From Luminiphilus sp. (GTDB taxonomy: Bacteria; Pseudomonadota; Gammaproteobacteria; Pseudomonadales; Halieaceae), in contig JAQWUD010000016.1 of assembly GCA_029242325.1 (NCBI GenBank), positions 186,001-250,000 of the forward strand: 64,000 bases of DNA, in the 5' to 3' direction. Every line of letters starts with the position of its first letter. Position 1 is the stretch's first letter. This document shows, one piece after another, positions 1 through 9,381 of the stretch. Made by a program: the position numbers and the translations under genes. The notes under the pieces were generated by a model, which searched no databases, was not told the origin of the DNA, and saw only the letters and a program-made list of their open reading frames with translations.

Positions 1-563
1 TCAACACCGCTCGGGTTGTGGCAACAACCATGAAGCAGTACGACGTCCCCGGCTGCGGCTGAATCCAGATCTGCGAGCATCGCCTCAAAATCCAACCCCC
101 TCAGCTCGGGTGAATAATATCGGTAGGTCTTAAATTGCAGGCCGACAGAGCCCATCAATGGAATATGAACCGGCCATGTAGGATCGCTGACCCATACGGT
201 GGCTCCCGGCGCAGCCGCGAACAGGACCTCGGCCCCGAGGCGGACCGCGCCGCATCCTCCAGGCGTTTGGACGGCAGACACTCTGTCGCCCAGCGTTTTC
301 CCCGTTGCGGTTCCTAACACCAAGGCACAGATACCAGAGACATAGTCGGCATCACCCTGCGGGGGCATGTAGACTTTCGTCTGCTCCTCTCCCACCAGAC
401 TTTGCTGTGCCTGCTTCACCGCTTCAAATACAGGGCACAGGCCCGATTCATCCATATACACACCCAAAGTCAGATCAACCTTGTCGGGGTCTGGGTCCGC
501 CCGGCAGGCAGCGGCAAGACCCAATATAGAATCGGGTGGGAGAATCGGAAGCGAATCAAACAC
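1..563 (-). CDS. Class I aspartate/aromatic aminotransferase, N-terminal part
   Basis: PLP-dependent transaminase of the AspC/TyrB group, which moves amino groups between aspartate or aromatic amino acids and 2-oxoglutarate in the cytoplasm. Only about 187 N-terminal residues lie in the window, and the gene runs off its left edge before the PLP lysine. The translation shows LGVYMDESG near residue 34, then QTPGGCGAVRLGAEVL, a WVSDPTWPVH stretch and GDVVLLHGCCHNPSGV. All are close to AspC/TyrB signatures in the same order. The start is taken as a GTG at 563-561, preceded by GAGG about 7 nt upstream; the ATG at 575 runs into a stop after six codons. Which of AspC or TyrB it is cannot be decided from this part. 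Confidence 0.9.
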   Translation of the reverse strand, partial: MFDSLPILPPDSILGLAAACRADPDPDKVDLTLGVYMDESGLCPVFEAVKQAQQSLVGEEQTKVYMPPQGDADYVSGICALVLGTATGKTLGDRVSAVQTPGGCGAVRLGAEVLFAAAPGATVWVSDPTWPVHIPLMGSVGLQFKTYRYYSPELRGLDFEAMLADLDSAAAGDVVLLHGCCHNPSGV

Positions 564-674
564 GAAAAAACCTCATGGCCGTGACTGAAATAACCGAGCA
601 GAGTATGCGCGAGTACCCGAGGGTGCTACAAGCCCTGTTATCCTCTCCCGACCGAGACTAATCCAACCTTGAAC

Positions 675-1418
675 ATGTCGACAAAACAGACCCCGCCCAC
701 CGACACGCTTTTCGCTGAACCGCTAGCAGACCCCGGCCTGTTTACCTTTAACGATGCGGTCGCGTCTGTCTTCCCTGATATGATAAATCGTTCTGTTCCG
801 GGCTACTCCACCGTCGTTGCCATGACCGGTGTACTGGCCTCGCAACACGCTCGTCCAGGATCTCGTATTTATGATCTGGGCTGCTCCTGGGGGGCCTCAC
901 TGCTCTCTGCAGCACGAGAGCCTGCATGCGGCAGCTGCGAGCTGATTGGAATAGACAATTCAGCCGCCATGCTCACTCAGGCCAAACTCCATCTGGCCTC
1001 GCTACCAGAAGGTAAGCGTATTTCCTTCAAACAAGCAAACATCATCGATGCCAATTTGGATAATGCTAGTGTAGTGATCCTGAATTACACGCTGCAATTT
1101 ATCCCTGTCGCTCAAAGAGCAGCTCTCCTGAACCGGATTCGACAAGCAATGAGCCCCGGCGATGTACTGATACTTTCGGAGAAGCTGACCTTGCCAGATA
1201 AACGTCTCAACGATTATCTGATCGATCTGCACCACGACTTCAAACGGCAACAGGGGTATAGCGATCTACAGATCGCTCAAAAGCGGCAGGCGCTTGAGGA
1301 TGTGCTGGTGCCAGAAACTCGGCAAGCGCATATTGATCGGCTCGATACAGTCGGATTCAGCCGCAGCGACACCTGGTTCCAGTGCCTCAATTTTGCGTCG
1401 ATGATCGCCATCGCATGA
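675..1418 (+). CDS. cmoA: Carboxy-S-adenosyl-L-methionine synthase CmoA
   Basis: CmoA converts SAM and prephenate to carboxy-SAM, the carboxymethyl donor used by CmoB to make cmo5U at wobble position 34 of tRNAs. The protein (247 residues, the same length as E. coli CmoA) has a Rossmann methyltransferase fold with the SAM-binding stretch YDLGCSWGASLLS near residue 60 and IGIDNSAAML after it. A TTG two codons upstream (669) is an alternative start; the ATG was preferred because it gives the family length. Neither start has a strong ribosome binding site. The stop overlaps the start of cmoB (ATGA), so the two are translationally coupled. Confidence 0.93.
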   Translation: MSTKQTPPTDTLFAEPLADPGLFTFNDAVASVFPDMINRSVPGYSTVVAMTGVLASQHARPGSRIYDLGCSWGASLLSAAREPACGSCELIGIDNSAAMLTQAKLHLASLPEGKRISFKQANIIDANLDNASVVILNYTLQFIPVAQRAALLNRIRQAMSPGDVLILSEKLTLPDKRLNDYLIDLHHDFKRQQGYSDLQIAQKRQALEDVLVPETRQAHIDRLDTVGFSRSDTWFQCLNFASMIAIA

Positions 1419-2407
1419 CACTTCCCCCCGAACTGACTTCGGACTGGGCCGCACTGTCATCACGCTGGACAGACGAGGCGCTGCAGGCCTGGCTCGACCC
1501 GCTCCGTGACGAATTCCAACGCGGTTTATCGGTGACACGGCACGGAGACCTGCCTCGCTGGCGGGCGGCGCTTTCCCGCTTACCAGAGCTTCCCGCGGGC
1601 CAGCTGCAACTCGACGCGCCGCGAGTTGGCTTGAACGGGTGGGCACCTCAGGCCGATCTCGAGCGTCTTGAAACTGCACTGAAGGGGCTGCACCCCTGGC
1701 GCAAAGGGCCATTCGAACTACTTGGCCTGCACATCGATACGGAGTGGCAGTCTGACTGGAAGTGGGACCGACTCAAACCAGCGCTTGCAACCCTCGAGGG
1801 CAAACGCGTGCTGGATGTGGGCTGCGGCAATGGGTATCACTGTTGGCGTATGTTGGGTGAGGGTGCAAAAGAAGTCATCGGCATCGACCCGACACCACTG
1901 TTTCTCATGCAATTCAAGGCCATTCAGAAGTATCTGCAACAACCCAACATCCACCTGTTGCCGTTGAGATTGGAGGCCATGCCATCACACCTGCCGGTCT
2001 TTGATACCGTGTTTTCAATGGGCGTCCTGTATCACCAACGCGACCCGCTCGCACATTTGAGTGACTTGAGAGCAAAACTTATCCCCGGAGGACAATTAAT
2101 TCTGGAGACACTGGTGATTGAGGGCGATGAGGACGCGATCCTGGAGCCCGCGGGCCGCTACGCCCGAATGAGCAACGTCTGGAAACTTCCCAGCCCTTCG
2201 CTTGCGCAACGATGGCTACGAGATTCAGGATTTCAACAAGCTCAGATCGTCGACGTCACTGTGACGGCGCAGGATGAACAGCGCCGTACTGAATGGATGA
2301 CCTTCCATTCACTGAAGGAATTTCTCAATCCCGAGGACCGCTCGCTCACGATCGAAGGGTTCCCGGCGCCCAAGCGGGCCATTCTGGTAGCCCACAATCC
2401 CAGTTGA
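1415..2407 (+). CDS. cmoB: tRNA 5-carboxymethoxyuridine methyltransferase CmoB
   Basis: CmoB transfers the carboxymethyl group of carboxy-SAM to 5-hydroxyuridine 34 of tRNA, completing cmo5U. The 330-residue product has the helical N-terminal region and a C-terminal methyltransferase domain with VLDVGCGNGYHCWRMLGEGA, EVIGIDPTPLFLMQF and FDTVFSMGVLYHQRDPL, all typical of the family (E. coli CmoB 323 residues). The reading frame is open from 1382, but the ATG at 1415 overlaps the cmoA stop and is the natural start. The gene is followed by a hairpin and then convergent lon. Confidence 0.94.
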   Translation: MTLPPELTSDWAALSSRWTDEALQAWLDPLRDEFQRGLSVTRHGDLPRWRAALSRLPELPAGQLQLDAPRVGLNGWAPQADLERLETALKGLHPWRKGPFELLGLHIDTEWQSDWKWDRLKPALATLEGKRVLDVGCGNGYHCWRMLGEGAKEVIGIDPTPLFLMQFKAIQKYLQQPNIHLLPLRLEAMPSHLPVFDTVFSMGVLYHQRDPLAHLSDLRAKLIPGGQLILETLVIEGDEDAILEPAGRYARMSNVWKLPSPSLAQRWLRDSGFQQAQIVDVTVTAQDEQRRTEWMTFHSLKEFLNPEDRSLTIEGFPAPKRAILVAHNPS

Positions 2408-2411
2408 TCAA

Positions 2412-2434
2412 ACCCGCTTACTACAAAAGCGGGT
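2412..2434. terminator. Hairpin between convergent cmoB and lon
   Basis: An 8-bp perfect stem (ACCCGCTT / AAGCGGGT) with a 7-nt loop fills the 26-bp gap between the two convergent stop codons. Neither side has a clear T-run, so it may be a weak bidirectional terminator or an mRNA 3'-end stabiliser. Confidence 0.5.
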
Positions 2435-4878
2435 CAATGTAAGTGCTGACGCGTCGTCGCCGTGTCGAAAACAATATTGACTACCTCTCTAAAGGTGCGG
2501 ACAAAGTGCGCCTGCATACCCTCCTTGAGGTAGTCAGGTAACGCATCGAAATCGCTCCGATTAGCAAAGGGCAGAATGACCTCGCCAATACGGGCGCGAC
2601 GCGCCGCAATGATTTTCTCCCGGATACCCCCCACCGCCAATACCTGCCCGGTCAATGTAAGCTCGCCCGTCATAGCCAGCGGCCTGCGAAATCGGTCACA
2701 TCTCGCAAGCGACACCAGCGCCGTGGCCATAGTGATACCCGCACTCGGACCATCTTTTGGCGTCGCCCCCTCTGGCACATGTAAATGCACCATAGACATA
2801 TCAAAGAAGTCCGGCTCACAGCCCAGTTCCCTCAGGTGAGCCACCACAAAACTATAGGCGATTTCGGCGCTCTCTTTCATCACCTCGCCAAGCTGTCCAG
2901 TGAGTTTGAAGCCACGATTGAGGGTATGAATTTTCGACGATTCAATGCTCAGCGTCGCACCTCCCATCGCCGTCCATGCGAGACCTGTCACCACACCCTT
3001 TCCTCGCGCAGGGCGCTCCGCGCGAAATTTGGGTTGTCCGAGAATGTCCTCCACTTCCCGCTTTCCGATTCGAATCCGCTCAACGTCGTTATCAACAATA
3101 TTAAGAATCGATGCACGCATGAGTTTGCCAAGCCGCTTCTCGAGGCCGCGCACGCCAGCCTCGCGGCAGTAAGCGTCTATCACCAGCCGCAGTGCCGCAT
3201 CATTAATGCGGATCTGACGCGGTTGCGCCCCATGGCGCTCAAGTAGCTTTGGCCAGAGATGATTTTTAGCGATGGAAAGTTTTTCTTCAGCAATGTATCC
3301 CGATAACCGGATCTCTTCCATCCGATCAAGTAGGGGCCCCGGTATGGTGTCGAGCTGATTGGCCGTGCATACGAACAGCACTTTGGAGAGATCAACGCGG
3401 AGATCAAGATAATGATCCAAAAACTCTTTGTTCTGCTCGGGGTCGAGCACCTCAAGCAGGGCAGAGGCCGGATCGCCCTGAAAAGAGGCGCCAATCTTGT
3501 CAATTTCATCCAGCATGATGACGGGATTGGCCACTTCCACTTCTTTCAGCGCCTGCACCAGCTTACCCGGCATTGCCCCCACATAGGTTCGGCGATGACC
3601 CTTGATCTCAGCCTCGTCGCGCATACCACCTAAACTAAAGCGGTAAAATTGTCGTCCCAGCGCTGCAGCAATAGACTTACCAATGCTAGTTTTACCTACG
3701 CCGGGGGGGCCGACCAACAACAGGATGGACCCATCAATACTCCCCTTAAATGCGCCCACTGCCAGAAACTCGATAATCCTCGCTTTAACGTCTTCCAGAC
3801 CATCATGATGCGCTGCCAGCTCCTCTCGAGCATGCGCGAGGTCAAGGTTATCCTCGGAATAAACCCCCCATGGTACTGACGTCGCCCAATCCAGATAGTT
3901 GCGGGTCACTCCGTACTCTGGGGAGCCGGATTCCAATATTTTGAGTTTGCTGAGTTCCTCCTCCAATCTATCCAGCACCCTCGCCGGCGGATTCAACCGC
4001 TCCAACCGAAACAGAAATCGTTCCAGATCAGAGGTATTGTCGTCCTTGGACAAACCCAACTCTTTTTCGATCACTTTCATCTGCTCGCGCAGGAAAAACT
4101 CTCGCTGGTTGCTCGCGACTTTCTCGTTGACCTGAGTAGTAATTTGTCCTTGTAGCTCAGCGACTTCTTTTTCACGTTTCAGCAATTCCAGCACGGTCGA
4201 CATGCGCGCAGTCAGAGGAAGCGTCTCGAGTACGCGTTGCAATTGCTCACCACTTGCAGTCGTTAACGCCGCAGCAAAATCCGCCAACAAACTGGGCTGA
4301 TTCGGATTGAACTGCCCAATATGCTGCTTGAGTTCCTCGCTATACAGCGGATTCAGGGGCAGCAGCTCCTTGATGGCAGCAATGATTGCCATCGAGTAAG
4401 CCTTGATCTCGTCACTCTCTCGGTCGCCCTGACTCCGAGGGTACTCAACCTGCGCGATCAATGGACTCTCTGTGCTGAGCCAGCGCACAATCCGGAAACG
4501 GCGCAGTCCCTGGGCTAAAAACTGTCCGGCATGCTCCCGCATGCCCGACGGCCGATGCAGCCTGACCACGCACCCCGTATTGGGAAATTGATCAGTGTTC
4601 GCCTGACCGGGGTCAGCCGCATCAACAAAGGCCAGCCCCAGCAAATTCGACCCTTGCTGCGCTATTGCATCCAGCGTTGCCTGCCAGCTATCCGGATTAA
4701 ACGACACGGGTTGCACCTGCCCAGGGAAAAAAGGGCGCCCGGGCAGCGGCAACAACACCAGCGTATCGGGCAACACCTCATCAGCTACAGCAGGCGTGTT
4801 GGATTCGCGCTCATCGTCTGGCCGCCCTTCTGGCGGCAAAACCTCGCCATCGTGCTGGGCGGTTTCTTCCTGATCCAC
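2434..4878 (-). CDS. lon: ATP-dependent protease Lon
   Basis: Lon (La, S16 family) is the cytoplasmic AAA+ serine protease that degrades damaged and regulatory proteins. Order of domains: an N-terminal LON substrate-binding domain beginning LVLLPLPGRPFFPG near residue 40, a coiled-coil region, an AAA+ module with Walker A GPPGVGKTS near 390, and the protease domain. The catalytic Ser (in DGPSAG, about 712) and Lys (in GIREK, about 755) are 43 residues apart as in E. coli. The start is taken as a GTG at 4878 because GAGAGG lies 5 nt upstream; an in-frame TTG at 4896 is possible. The product has about 30 more N-terminal acidic/polar residues than E. coli Lon. A sigma32-type promoter lies upstream. 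Confidence 0.96.
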   Translation of the reverse strand: MDQEETAQHDGEVLPPEGRPDDERESNTPAVADEVLPDTLVLLPLPGRPFFPGQVQPVSFNPDSWQATLDAIAQQGSNLLGLAFVDAADPGQANTDQFPNTGCVVRLHRPSGMREHAGQFLAQGLRRFRIVRWLSTESPLIAQVEYPRSQGDRESDEIKAYSMAIIAAIKELLPLNPLYSEELKQHIGQFNPNQPSLLADFAAALTTASGEQLQRVLETLPLTARMSTVLELLKREKEVAELQGQITTQVNEKVASNQREFFLREQMKVIEKELGLSKDDNTSDLERFLFRLERLNPPARVLDRLEEELSKLKILESGSPEYGVTRNYLDWATSVPWGVYSEDNLDLAHAREELAAHHDGLEDVKARIIEFLAVGAFKGSIDGSILLLVGPPGVGKTSIGKSIAAALGRQFYRFSLGGMRDEAEIKGHRRTYVGAMPGKLVQALKEVEVANPVIMLDEIDKIGASFQGDPASALLEVLDPEQNKEFLDHYLDLRVDLSKVLFVCTANQLDTIPGPLLDRMEEIRLSGYIAEEKLSIAKNHLWPKLLERHGAQPRQIRINDAALRLVIDAYCREAGVRGLEKRLGKLMRASILNIVDNDVERIRIGKREVEDILGQPKFRAERPARGKGVVTGLAWTAMGGATLSIESSKIHTLNRGFKLTGQLGEVMKESAEIAYSFVVAHLRELGCEPDFFDMSMVHLHVPEGATPKDGPSAGITMATALVSLARCDRFRRPLAMTGELTLTGQVLAVGGIREKIIAARRARIGEVILPFANRSDFDALPDYLKEGMQAHFVRTFREVVNIVFDTATTRQHLH

Positions 4879-4951
4879 ACTGACCTCTCTCGGCAAAATG
4901 CACTATCAAACAGCGCAATCCAAACCGCTATCCTGAACACCTCACTGACAG

Positions 4952-4980
4952 ATTTGGGGCCCATAAATGATATTTTCAAG
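4952..4980 (-). promoter_or_regulatory. Heat-shock (sigma32) promoter of lon
   Basis: On the minus strand CTTGAAA (4980-4974) is followed after 14 nt by CCCCAAAT (4959-4952). The sigma32 consensus is CTTGAAA, a 11-16 nt spacer, then CCCCATnT. Only one or two -10 positions differ. The expected start site is near 4945, giving a leader of about 65 nt before the lon GTG. lon is a classical heat-shock gene in E. coli, so the placement is as expected. Confidence 0.75.
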
Positions 4981-5081
4981 GCCTGCCAGCTTCGGTGGGC
5001 GCCCCAAGACCACGTCGCGATCACAAGGATCCCCCGGCATGCCTGCGGGAGGTTTATATGCCTACCGGGAGGCCTGAAATG

Positions 5082-5420
5082 CTATTCGTCGCTGCGTGAG
5101 GGGACCATGGGGGGCGGAGAAAGGGGGAAGGGGGCAATTTTGGCACCGCTATTGTCGGAGATGCGCGAGGCGCCCTCCTTGTCCACCTCGTCTATTCGAA
5201 CAATAGATTGAAGGGGAATATAGCTTCGCTTGACGCCCGAGAACTCGTTTTTCAACTTTTCTTCGCCGGGATCGACCAGAATCTGAGATCGCTCTCCAAA
5301 CACGAGCTCCTCTATCTCAACAAAACCCCACATATCGCTCTGATAGATCTGACGGGCGAACACCTCGTATACCTGTCCACTGTTGTGGAAAATCACTTTG
5401 TACATGGGCTGAGGCGGCAT
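5082..5420 (-). CDS. DUF1820 family protein
   Basis: A small conserved protein of unknown function, 112 residues. It carries the family core MYKVIFHNSGQVYEVFAR, then WGFVEIEELVFGERSQ, VDPGEEKLKNEFSGVKRSY and IPLQSIVRIDEV. The C-terminal tail is proline/serine-rich and looks disordered. The ATG at 5420 is chosen because GGGAG lies 5 nt upstream and the conserved core starts directly after it; the frame stays open to a GTG at 5474. It lies upstream of and in the same direction as lon, with 203 bp between that contain lon's own promoter. No catalytic motif was recognised. Confidence 0.85.
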   Translation of the reverse strand: MPPQPMYKVIFHNSGQVYEVFARQIYQSDMWGFVEIEELVFGERSQILVDPGEEKLKNEFSGVKRSYIPLQSIVRIDEVDKEGASRISDNSGAKIAPFPLSPPPMVPSRSDE

Positions 5421-5572
5421 GTTGGCTCCCGGGAAACCGAGGTGACATTGCAAAATGGGGCGGAATGTTAACACTTTGCGCGCAAACCTCCACCGCTGAG
5501 CAAAATTTTTAGCGCTTAGACGCTATACTCCGCGGCCCACGCGCCGCTGAAGCACATCCCGGGCCCTGAAAA

Positions 5573-6919
5573 ATGACAGAGATAGCGAAGAGAAAGCTCT
5601 TCATCGAGACACACGGTTGCCAGATGAATGAGTATGACTCGGCGAGAATGTCGGACCTGCTCGAAACCAGCCACGAACTGGTCCCGACAGACTCGGCAGA
5701 GGACGCCGATGTGCTGTTACTCAACACCTGCTCCATCCGAGAGAAAGCGCAGGAGAAAGTGTTCCATCAACTCGGCCGCTGGAAGCACCTCAAACAAAGA
5801 AAGCCCGACCTTATCATCGGCGTTGGCGGCTGTGTCGCCAGTCAGGAGGGTGCCGAGATTGGGAAACGCGCGCCTTATGTCGATCTGATATTCGGCCCCC
5901 AAACGCTGCATCGCCTGCCGGAGATGATTGAAGGCCGCCGCAATGGAGATTCTATCGTTGTTGACGTCAGCTTCCCTGAAATTGAAAAATTTGATCGTTT
6001 GCCAGAACCCAGCGTAGACGGCCCTACGGCTTTCGTTTCCATCATGGAAGGCTGTAGCAAGTACTGCACGTTCTGTGTCGTACCCTACACTCGGGGCGAG
6101 GAAGTCTCGCGCCCGGTTGACGATGTGATCGCCGAAATCGCTGGCTTGGCAGATCGCGGCGTGAGGGAAGTGAACCTTCTGGGGCAGAATGTGAATGCCT
6201 TTCGCGGGCACAATCATGTCGACGAAATGGTGGACTTCGCTGACCTGCTTCACCTTGTCAACCGTGTGCCGGGTATTGAGCGTATTCGGTATACCACCTC
6301 CCACCCGGTGGAATTTTCTGACGCATTGGTTAATTGCTATGCAGAGATCCCCGCTCTGGTCGATCATCTGCACCTGCCTGTTCAGAGCGGCTCGGATCGG
6401 ATTTTGATGGCAATGAAACGCGGGCATACCGCTCTGGAGTACAAAGCCATCATACGCGCCCTGCGTCGGATTCGACCCAATATCTCACTCTCCTCAGATT
6501 TCATCGTCGGATTTCCCGGTGAGACAGAAACAGACTTTGCGGCCACTATGAAACTGATAGAGGAGATGGGCTTCGACACTTCGTTCAGCTTTCTTTACAG
6601 CGCCCGCCCGGGTACTCCCGCTGCAGAGCTGCCTGACGAGGTCTCTAAGGAAGTGAAGAAACAACGGCTACACACTCTTCAGGCGCGCATCGCTCAGCAG
6701 GCGCGATACATTTCCGAATCCATGGTGGGCACCGTTCAGCGAATACTTGTCACCGGTCGTGCAAAGCGGGATCCAGGGCAACTCTCCGGCCGCACCGAAA
6801 ACAATCGCGTGGCCAACTTTCCGTGCCAGGATACGAGTCTGATCGGCGACTTTGTCGACGTGGAAATCACCTCAGCCTTCACAAATTCGCTTCTGGGGCG
6901 TCTCAACGAGCCGTCTTAA
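5573..6919 (+). CDS. miaB: tRNA-2-methylthio-N6-dimethylallyladenosine synthase MiaB
   Basis: MiaB is the radical-SAM methylthiotransferase that turns i6A37 into ms2i6A37 in tRNAs reading UNN codons. The N-terminal MTTase domain has Cys16, Cys53 and Cys87 for the auxiliary 4Fe-4S cluster. The radical SAM cluster motif is GCSKYCTFC (Cys161, 165, 168), followed by a C-terminal TRAM domain ending near residue 440. The length of 448 fits the family (E. coli 474). The ATG at 5573 follows shortly after AT-rich promoter-like sequence. In many gammaproteobacteria miaB is followed directly by the ybeZ-ybeY-corC-lnt genes, as here. Confidence 0.97.
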   Translation: MTEIAKRKLFIETHGCQMNEYDSARMSDLLETSHELVPTDSAEDADVLLLNTCSIREKAQEKVFHQLGRWKHLKQRKPDLIIGVGGCVASQEGAEIGKRAPYVDLIFGPQTLHRLPEMIEGRRNGDSIVVDVSFPEIEKFDRLPEPSVDGPTAFVSIMEGCSKYCTFCVVPYTRGEEVSRPVDDVIAEIAGLADRGVREVNLLGQNVNAFRGHNHVDEMVDFADLLHLVNRVPGIERIRYTTSHPVEFSDALVNCYAEIPALVDHLHLPVQSGSDRILMAMKRGHTALEYKAIIRALRRIRPNISLSSDFIVGFPGETETDFAATMKLIEEMGFDTSFSFLYSARPGTPAAELPDEVSKEVKKQRLHTLQARIAQQARYISESMVGTVQRILVTGRAKRDPGQLSGRTENNRVANFPCQDTSLIGDFVDVEITSAFTNSLLGRLNEPS

Positions 6920-6934
6920 TCACCGACACAGGAG

Positions 6935-6962
6935 TTGACTCAGCCCGCAAGGCGAGTATCTT
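6935..6962 (+). promoter_or_regulatory. Possible sigma70 promoter of the ybeZ operon
   Basis: TTGACT at 6935-6940 and TATCTT at 6957-6962 are separated by 16 nt in the 79-bp gap between miaB and the ybeZ-like gene. The match is moderate; transcription could equally run on from miaB. Confidence 0.35.
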
Positions 6963-6998
6963 TTCTGTCCCAATGTGAAAGAGGCGGCGTGAAAACCG

Positions 6999-8042
6999 TT
7001 GGACACAGAGCAATCGGCGCCCGAGGCAAACCCTCAGGGGTCAGCCTCCCACATCACACTTTCCCTCGAACCAAATGACGCGCGTAATCTGGCAGTCCTC
7101 TGTGGGCAGCTGGACAGCCATCTGCGCCAAATCGAGAAGCGTCTTGGCGTTACGATCCAAAACCGAAGCAATCACTTTGAGCTGTGTGGGTCACAAGCAC
7201 GCTGCGAGCAGGCCGCCTCGTTGCTCTCTTCACTCTATATCGATGTCGAACATGGTGCTCAGCTGAGCCCAGAGAGCATCCATTTGCGGCTACAGGAGGC
7301 AGACCTGGAGATGCTCGCCGCCCAAGATGGCGCGGAGATGACTACCGACACCGCCAGCCTGATTCGTACCAAGCGCATTTCGGTCAGACCCAGAGGCCAA
7401 CATCAGCGTCAGTATGTCTCCGCTATCAGCACCCACGATATTAATTTCGGGGTGGGTCCTGCTGGCACGGGCAAGACTTATCTCGCTGTTGCTTGCGCGG
7501 TCCGCGCGCTACTCGATGAGCAGGTAAAGCGAATATTGCTGGTTCGACCCGCGGTTGAAGCCGGTGAGCGGCTCGGGTTTCTGCCCGGCGACTTGTCGCA
7601 GAAGGTCGACCCCTACTTGAGACCACTTTACGACGCGCTCTATGAGATGCTCGGCTTCGAGGCCGTCAATAAATATATTGAACGTCACGTCATCGAAGTA
7701 GCGCCTTTGGCATTTATGCGGGGCCGGACCCTCAATCACGCGTTCATCATTCTTGATGAGGCGCAGAACACCACGCGGGAGCAAATGAAAATGTTCCTCA
7801 CTCGGATCGGCTTCGGGTCGACTGCCGTAGTCACTGGCGATACGAGCCAAATCGATCTTCCCAGAGGCACTCAGAGTGGCCTCACCCACGCCGAGATGGT
7901 GCTTGAAGATATTGCGGGCATTACCTTTACCCGTTTTGGGAACAAGGACGTTGTCCGTCACCCTCTCGTGCAACGCGTGGTCAGTGCCTACGATGCACAT
8001 GAGCAGCAGTCAAGATCGCCACGTGGTGAGGGTCCTCCGTGA
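6999..8042 (+). CDS. ybeZ: PhoH-like ATPase YbeZ
   Basis: A PhoH-family NTPase working with the endoribonuclease YbeY in ribosomal RNA processing. The 347-residue protein has an N-terminal KH-like segment, then the PhoH domain with Walker A GPAGTGKTY near residue 153 and Walker B FIILDEAQN. A stop at 6990 leaves the TTG at 6999 as the first possible start in this frame; no strong ribosome binding site is near it. The stop overlaps the GTG of ybeY by 4 nt, so translation is coupled. Confidence 0.93.
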   Translation: MDTEQSAPEANPQGSASHITLSLEPNDARNLAVLCGQLDSHLRQIEKRLGVTIQNRSNHFELCGSQARCEQAASLLSSLYIDVEHGAQLSPESIHLRLQEADLEMLAAQDGAEMTTDTASLIRTKRISVRPRGQHQRQYVSAISTHDINFGVGPAGTGKTYLAVACAVRALLDEQVKRILLVRPAVEAGERLGFLPGDLSQKVDPYLRPLYDALYEMLGFEAVNKYIERHVIEVAPLAFMRGRTLNHAFIILDEAQNTTREQMKMFLTRIGFGSTAVVTGDTSQIDLPRGTQSGLTHAEMVLEDIAGITFTRFGNKDVVRHPLVQRVVSAYDAHEQQSRSPRGEGPP

Positions 8043-8527
8043 ATATTCTGCTTTCCGTGGATCGAACAACCGACCTGCCCTCGCCCACAGACGACGCCAT
8101 TCAGGTCTGGGTCAGCCGTGTACTCTCTCAAGCAGTCGACCTGAGCGGTGAGATGCCAGAGGTATCCATCCGGATCACAGACAGCACTGAGGCGGCGCAA
8201 TTCAATCAGACATACCGCGCGAAAGCCGGCCCGACCAACGTACTGTCCTTCCCGGCAGATCTGCCGCCAGAAGCCGCCTCAGGCTTGCTGGGAGATCTGG
8301 TGATCTGCGCACCGCTGGTGCAGCGAGAGGCCGCCCAGCAACGAAAATCAGAGGAGGCGCACTGGGCCCACCTTGTTGTGCATGGCGTGCTGCACCTGCT
8401 CGGCCATGATCATCAGGCCCCCGCCGAAGCCAAACGAATGGAAGCACTCGAAATCAACTTACTCAGCTGTCTCGGCTTCCCCAACCCTTATGAGACAGAA
8501 CAACCCCCGGAGGGTGCAGGATCGTGA
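8039..8527 (+). CDS. ybeY: Endoribonuclease YbeY
   Basis: YbeY is a single-strand-specific, zinc-dependent endoribonuclease needed for 16S rRNA 3'-end maturation and ribosome quality control. The family metal motif H-x3-H-x5-H is visible as HGVLHLLGHDH, preceded by a segment with NVLSFPAD and LLGDLVI. Length 162 residues (E. coli 155). It starts with GTG inside the ybeZ stop and its own stop overlaps the GTG of corC, placing it in the middle of a tightly coupled operon. Confidence 0.96.
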   Translation: MNILLSVDRTTDLPSPTDDAIQVWVSRVLSQAVDLSGEMPEVSIRITDSTEAAQFNQTYRAKAGPTNVLSFPADLPPEAASGLLGDLVICAPLVQREAAQQRKSEEAHWAHLVVHGVLHLLGHDHQAPAEAKRMEALEINLLSCLGFPNPYETEQPPEGAGS

Positions 8528-9381
8528 ACGATGATCGCAAGGTGGATTCGGAAGAGCGATCCTGGCTGGACCGCCTCACACATTTCATCAGTGGTGAACC
8601 GCAAAATAAATCTGATCTTGGAGGGGTACTCTCGCTAGCAGAAGAGCATGAAATTATTGACGAAGATGCGCGAAAAATCATGGAAGGCGCACTGTCCGTA
8701 ACCGATATGCAAGTGCGTGATATTATGATTCCGCGAGCTCAAATGGTGGTCATAGATTCTGATCAGCCTTTGCTGGAAGCGATACCTCAAATCATTCAGG
8801 CTGGCCACTCACGCTACCCCGTGATTGGCGACGGCATCGATGATGTGATCGGCATCCTGTTAGCCAAAGACCTGCTTCCGCTTGTACAGGCGAATATGGA
8901 CGTGCCGAGTATTACGGAGCTCATGCGGCCGGTGATCGCCGTGCCAGAGAGCAAACGTCTGAACGTACTGCTGCGCGAATTTCGCCAGAACCGTAATCAT
9001 ATGGCCATTGTCATTGACGAATACGGTGGTATCGCGGGCGTGATCACCATTGAAGACGTGCTAGAGGAAATTGTCGGCGAGATCGAAGACGAGACAGATG
9101 TCGAAGAAGGCCAACTGATCCGTCCAGTAAGCGACATCACGTTTATAGTAGAAGCGCTCACGCCGATCGAGGACTTCAACGCGTTTTTTGATACGTCTTT
9201 CAGCGATGAAGAGTTCGACACTATTGGCGGCCTGGTGATCAATGCCTTCGGGCAGCTTCCCACACGCAATCAAACCATTCGTTTGAATCAGTTTGAGTTC
9301 AAAGTAACCCACGCTGACGAAAGAAGACTGACACGCCTTCGCGTGACCACCAACGAACTCCCTGAATCTCGGGATCAGTGA
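8524..9381 (+). CDS. corC: CorC/HlyC-type CBS-domain protein
   Basis: Cytosolic CBS-pair protein of the CorC (YbeX) group, linked to magnesium/cobalt efflux and, through its operon, to ribosome maturation. The two CBS motifs cover about residues 65-185, with VRDIMIPRAQM and GHSRYPVIGDGIDDVIGIL, then DEYGGIAGVITIEDVLEEIVG. The C-terminal CorC/HlyC transporter-associated domain starts near residue 200. It lacks membrane segments. The GTG start overlaps the ybeY stop, and its TGA overlaps the lnt start. Length 285 (E. coli 292). Confidence 0.92.
   Translation: MNDDRKVDSEERSWLDRLTHFISGEPQNKSDLGGVLSLAEEHEIIDEDARKIMEGALSVTDMQVRDIMIPRAQMVVIDSDQPLLEAIPQIIQAGHSRYPVIGDGIDDVIGILLAKDLLPLVQANMDVPSITELMRPVIAVPESKRLNVLLREFRQNRNHMAIVIDEYGGIAGVITIEDVLEEIVGEIEDETDVEEGQLIRPVSDITFIVEALTPIEDFNAFFDTSFSDEEFDTIGGLVINAFGQLPTRNQTIRLNQFEFKVTHADERRLTRLRVTTNELPESRDQ

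Noticed and set aside
4879-4896. TTG at 4896 as the lon start
   Set aside because: It has no good ribosome binding site, whereas the GTG at 4878 has GAGAGG at the right distance.
5717-6427. A 236-codon open frame on the minus strand within miaB
   Set aside because: miaB is fully supported on the plus strand, and the antisense translation shows no known domain or ribosome binding site.
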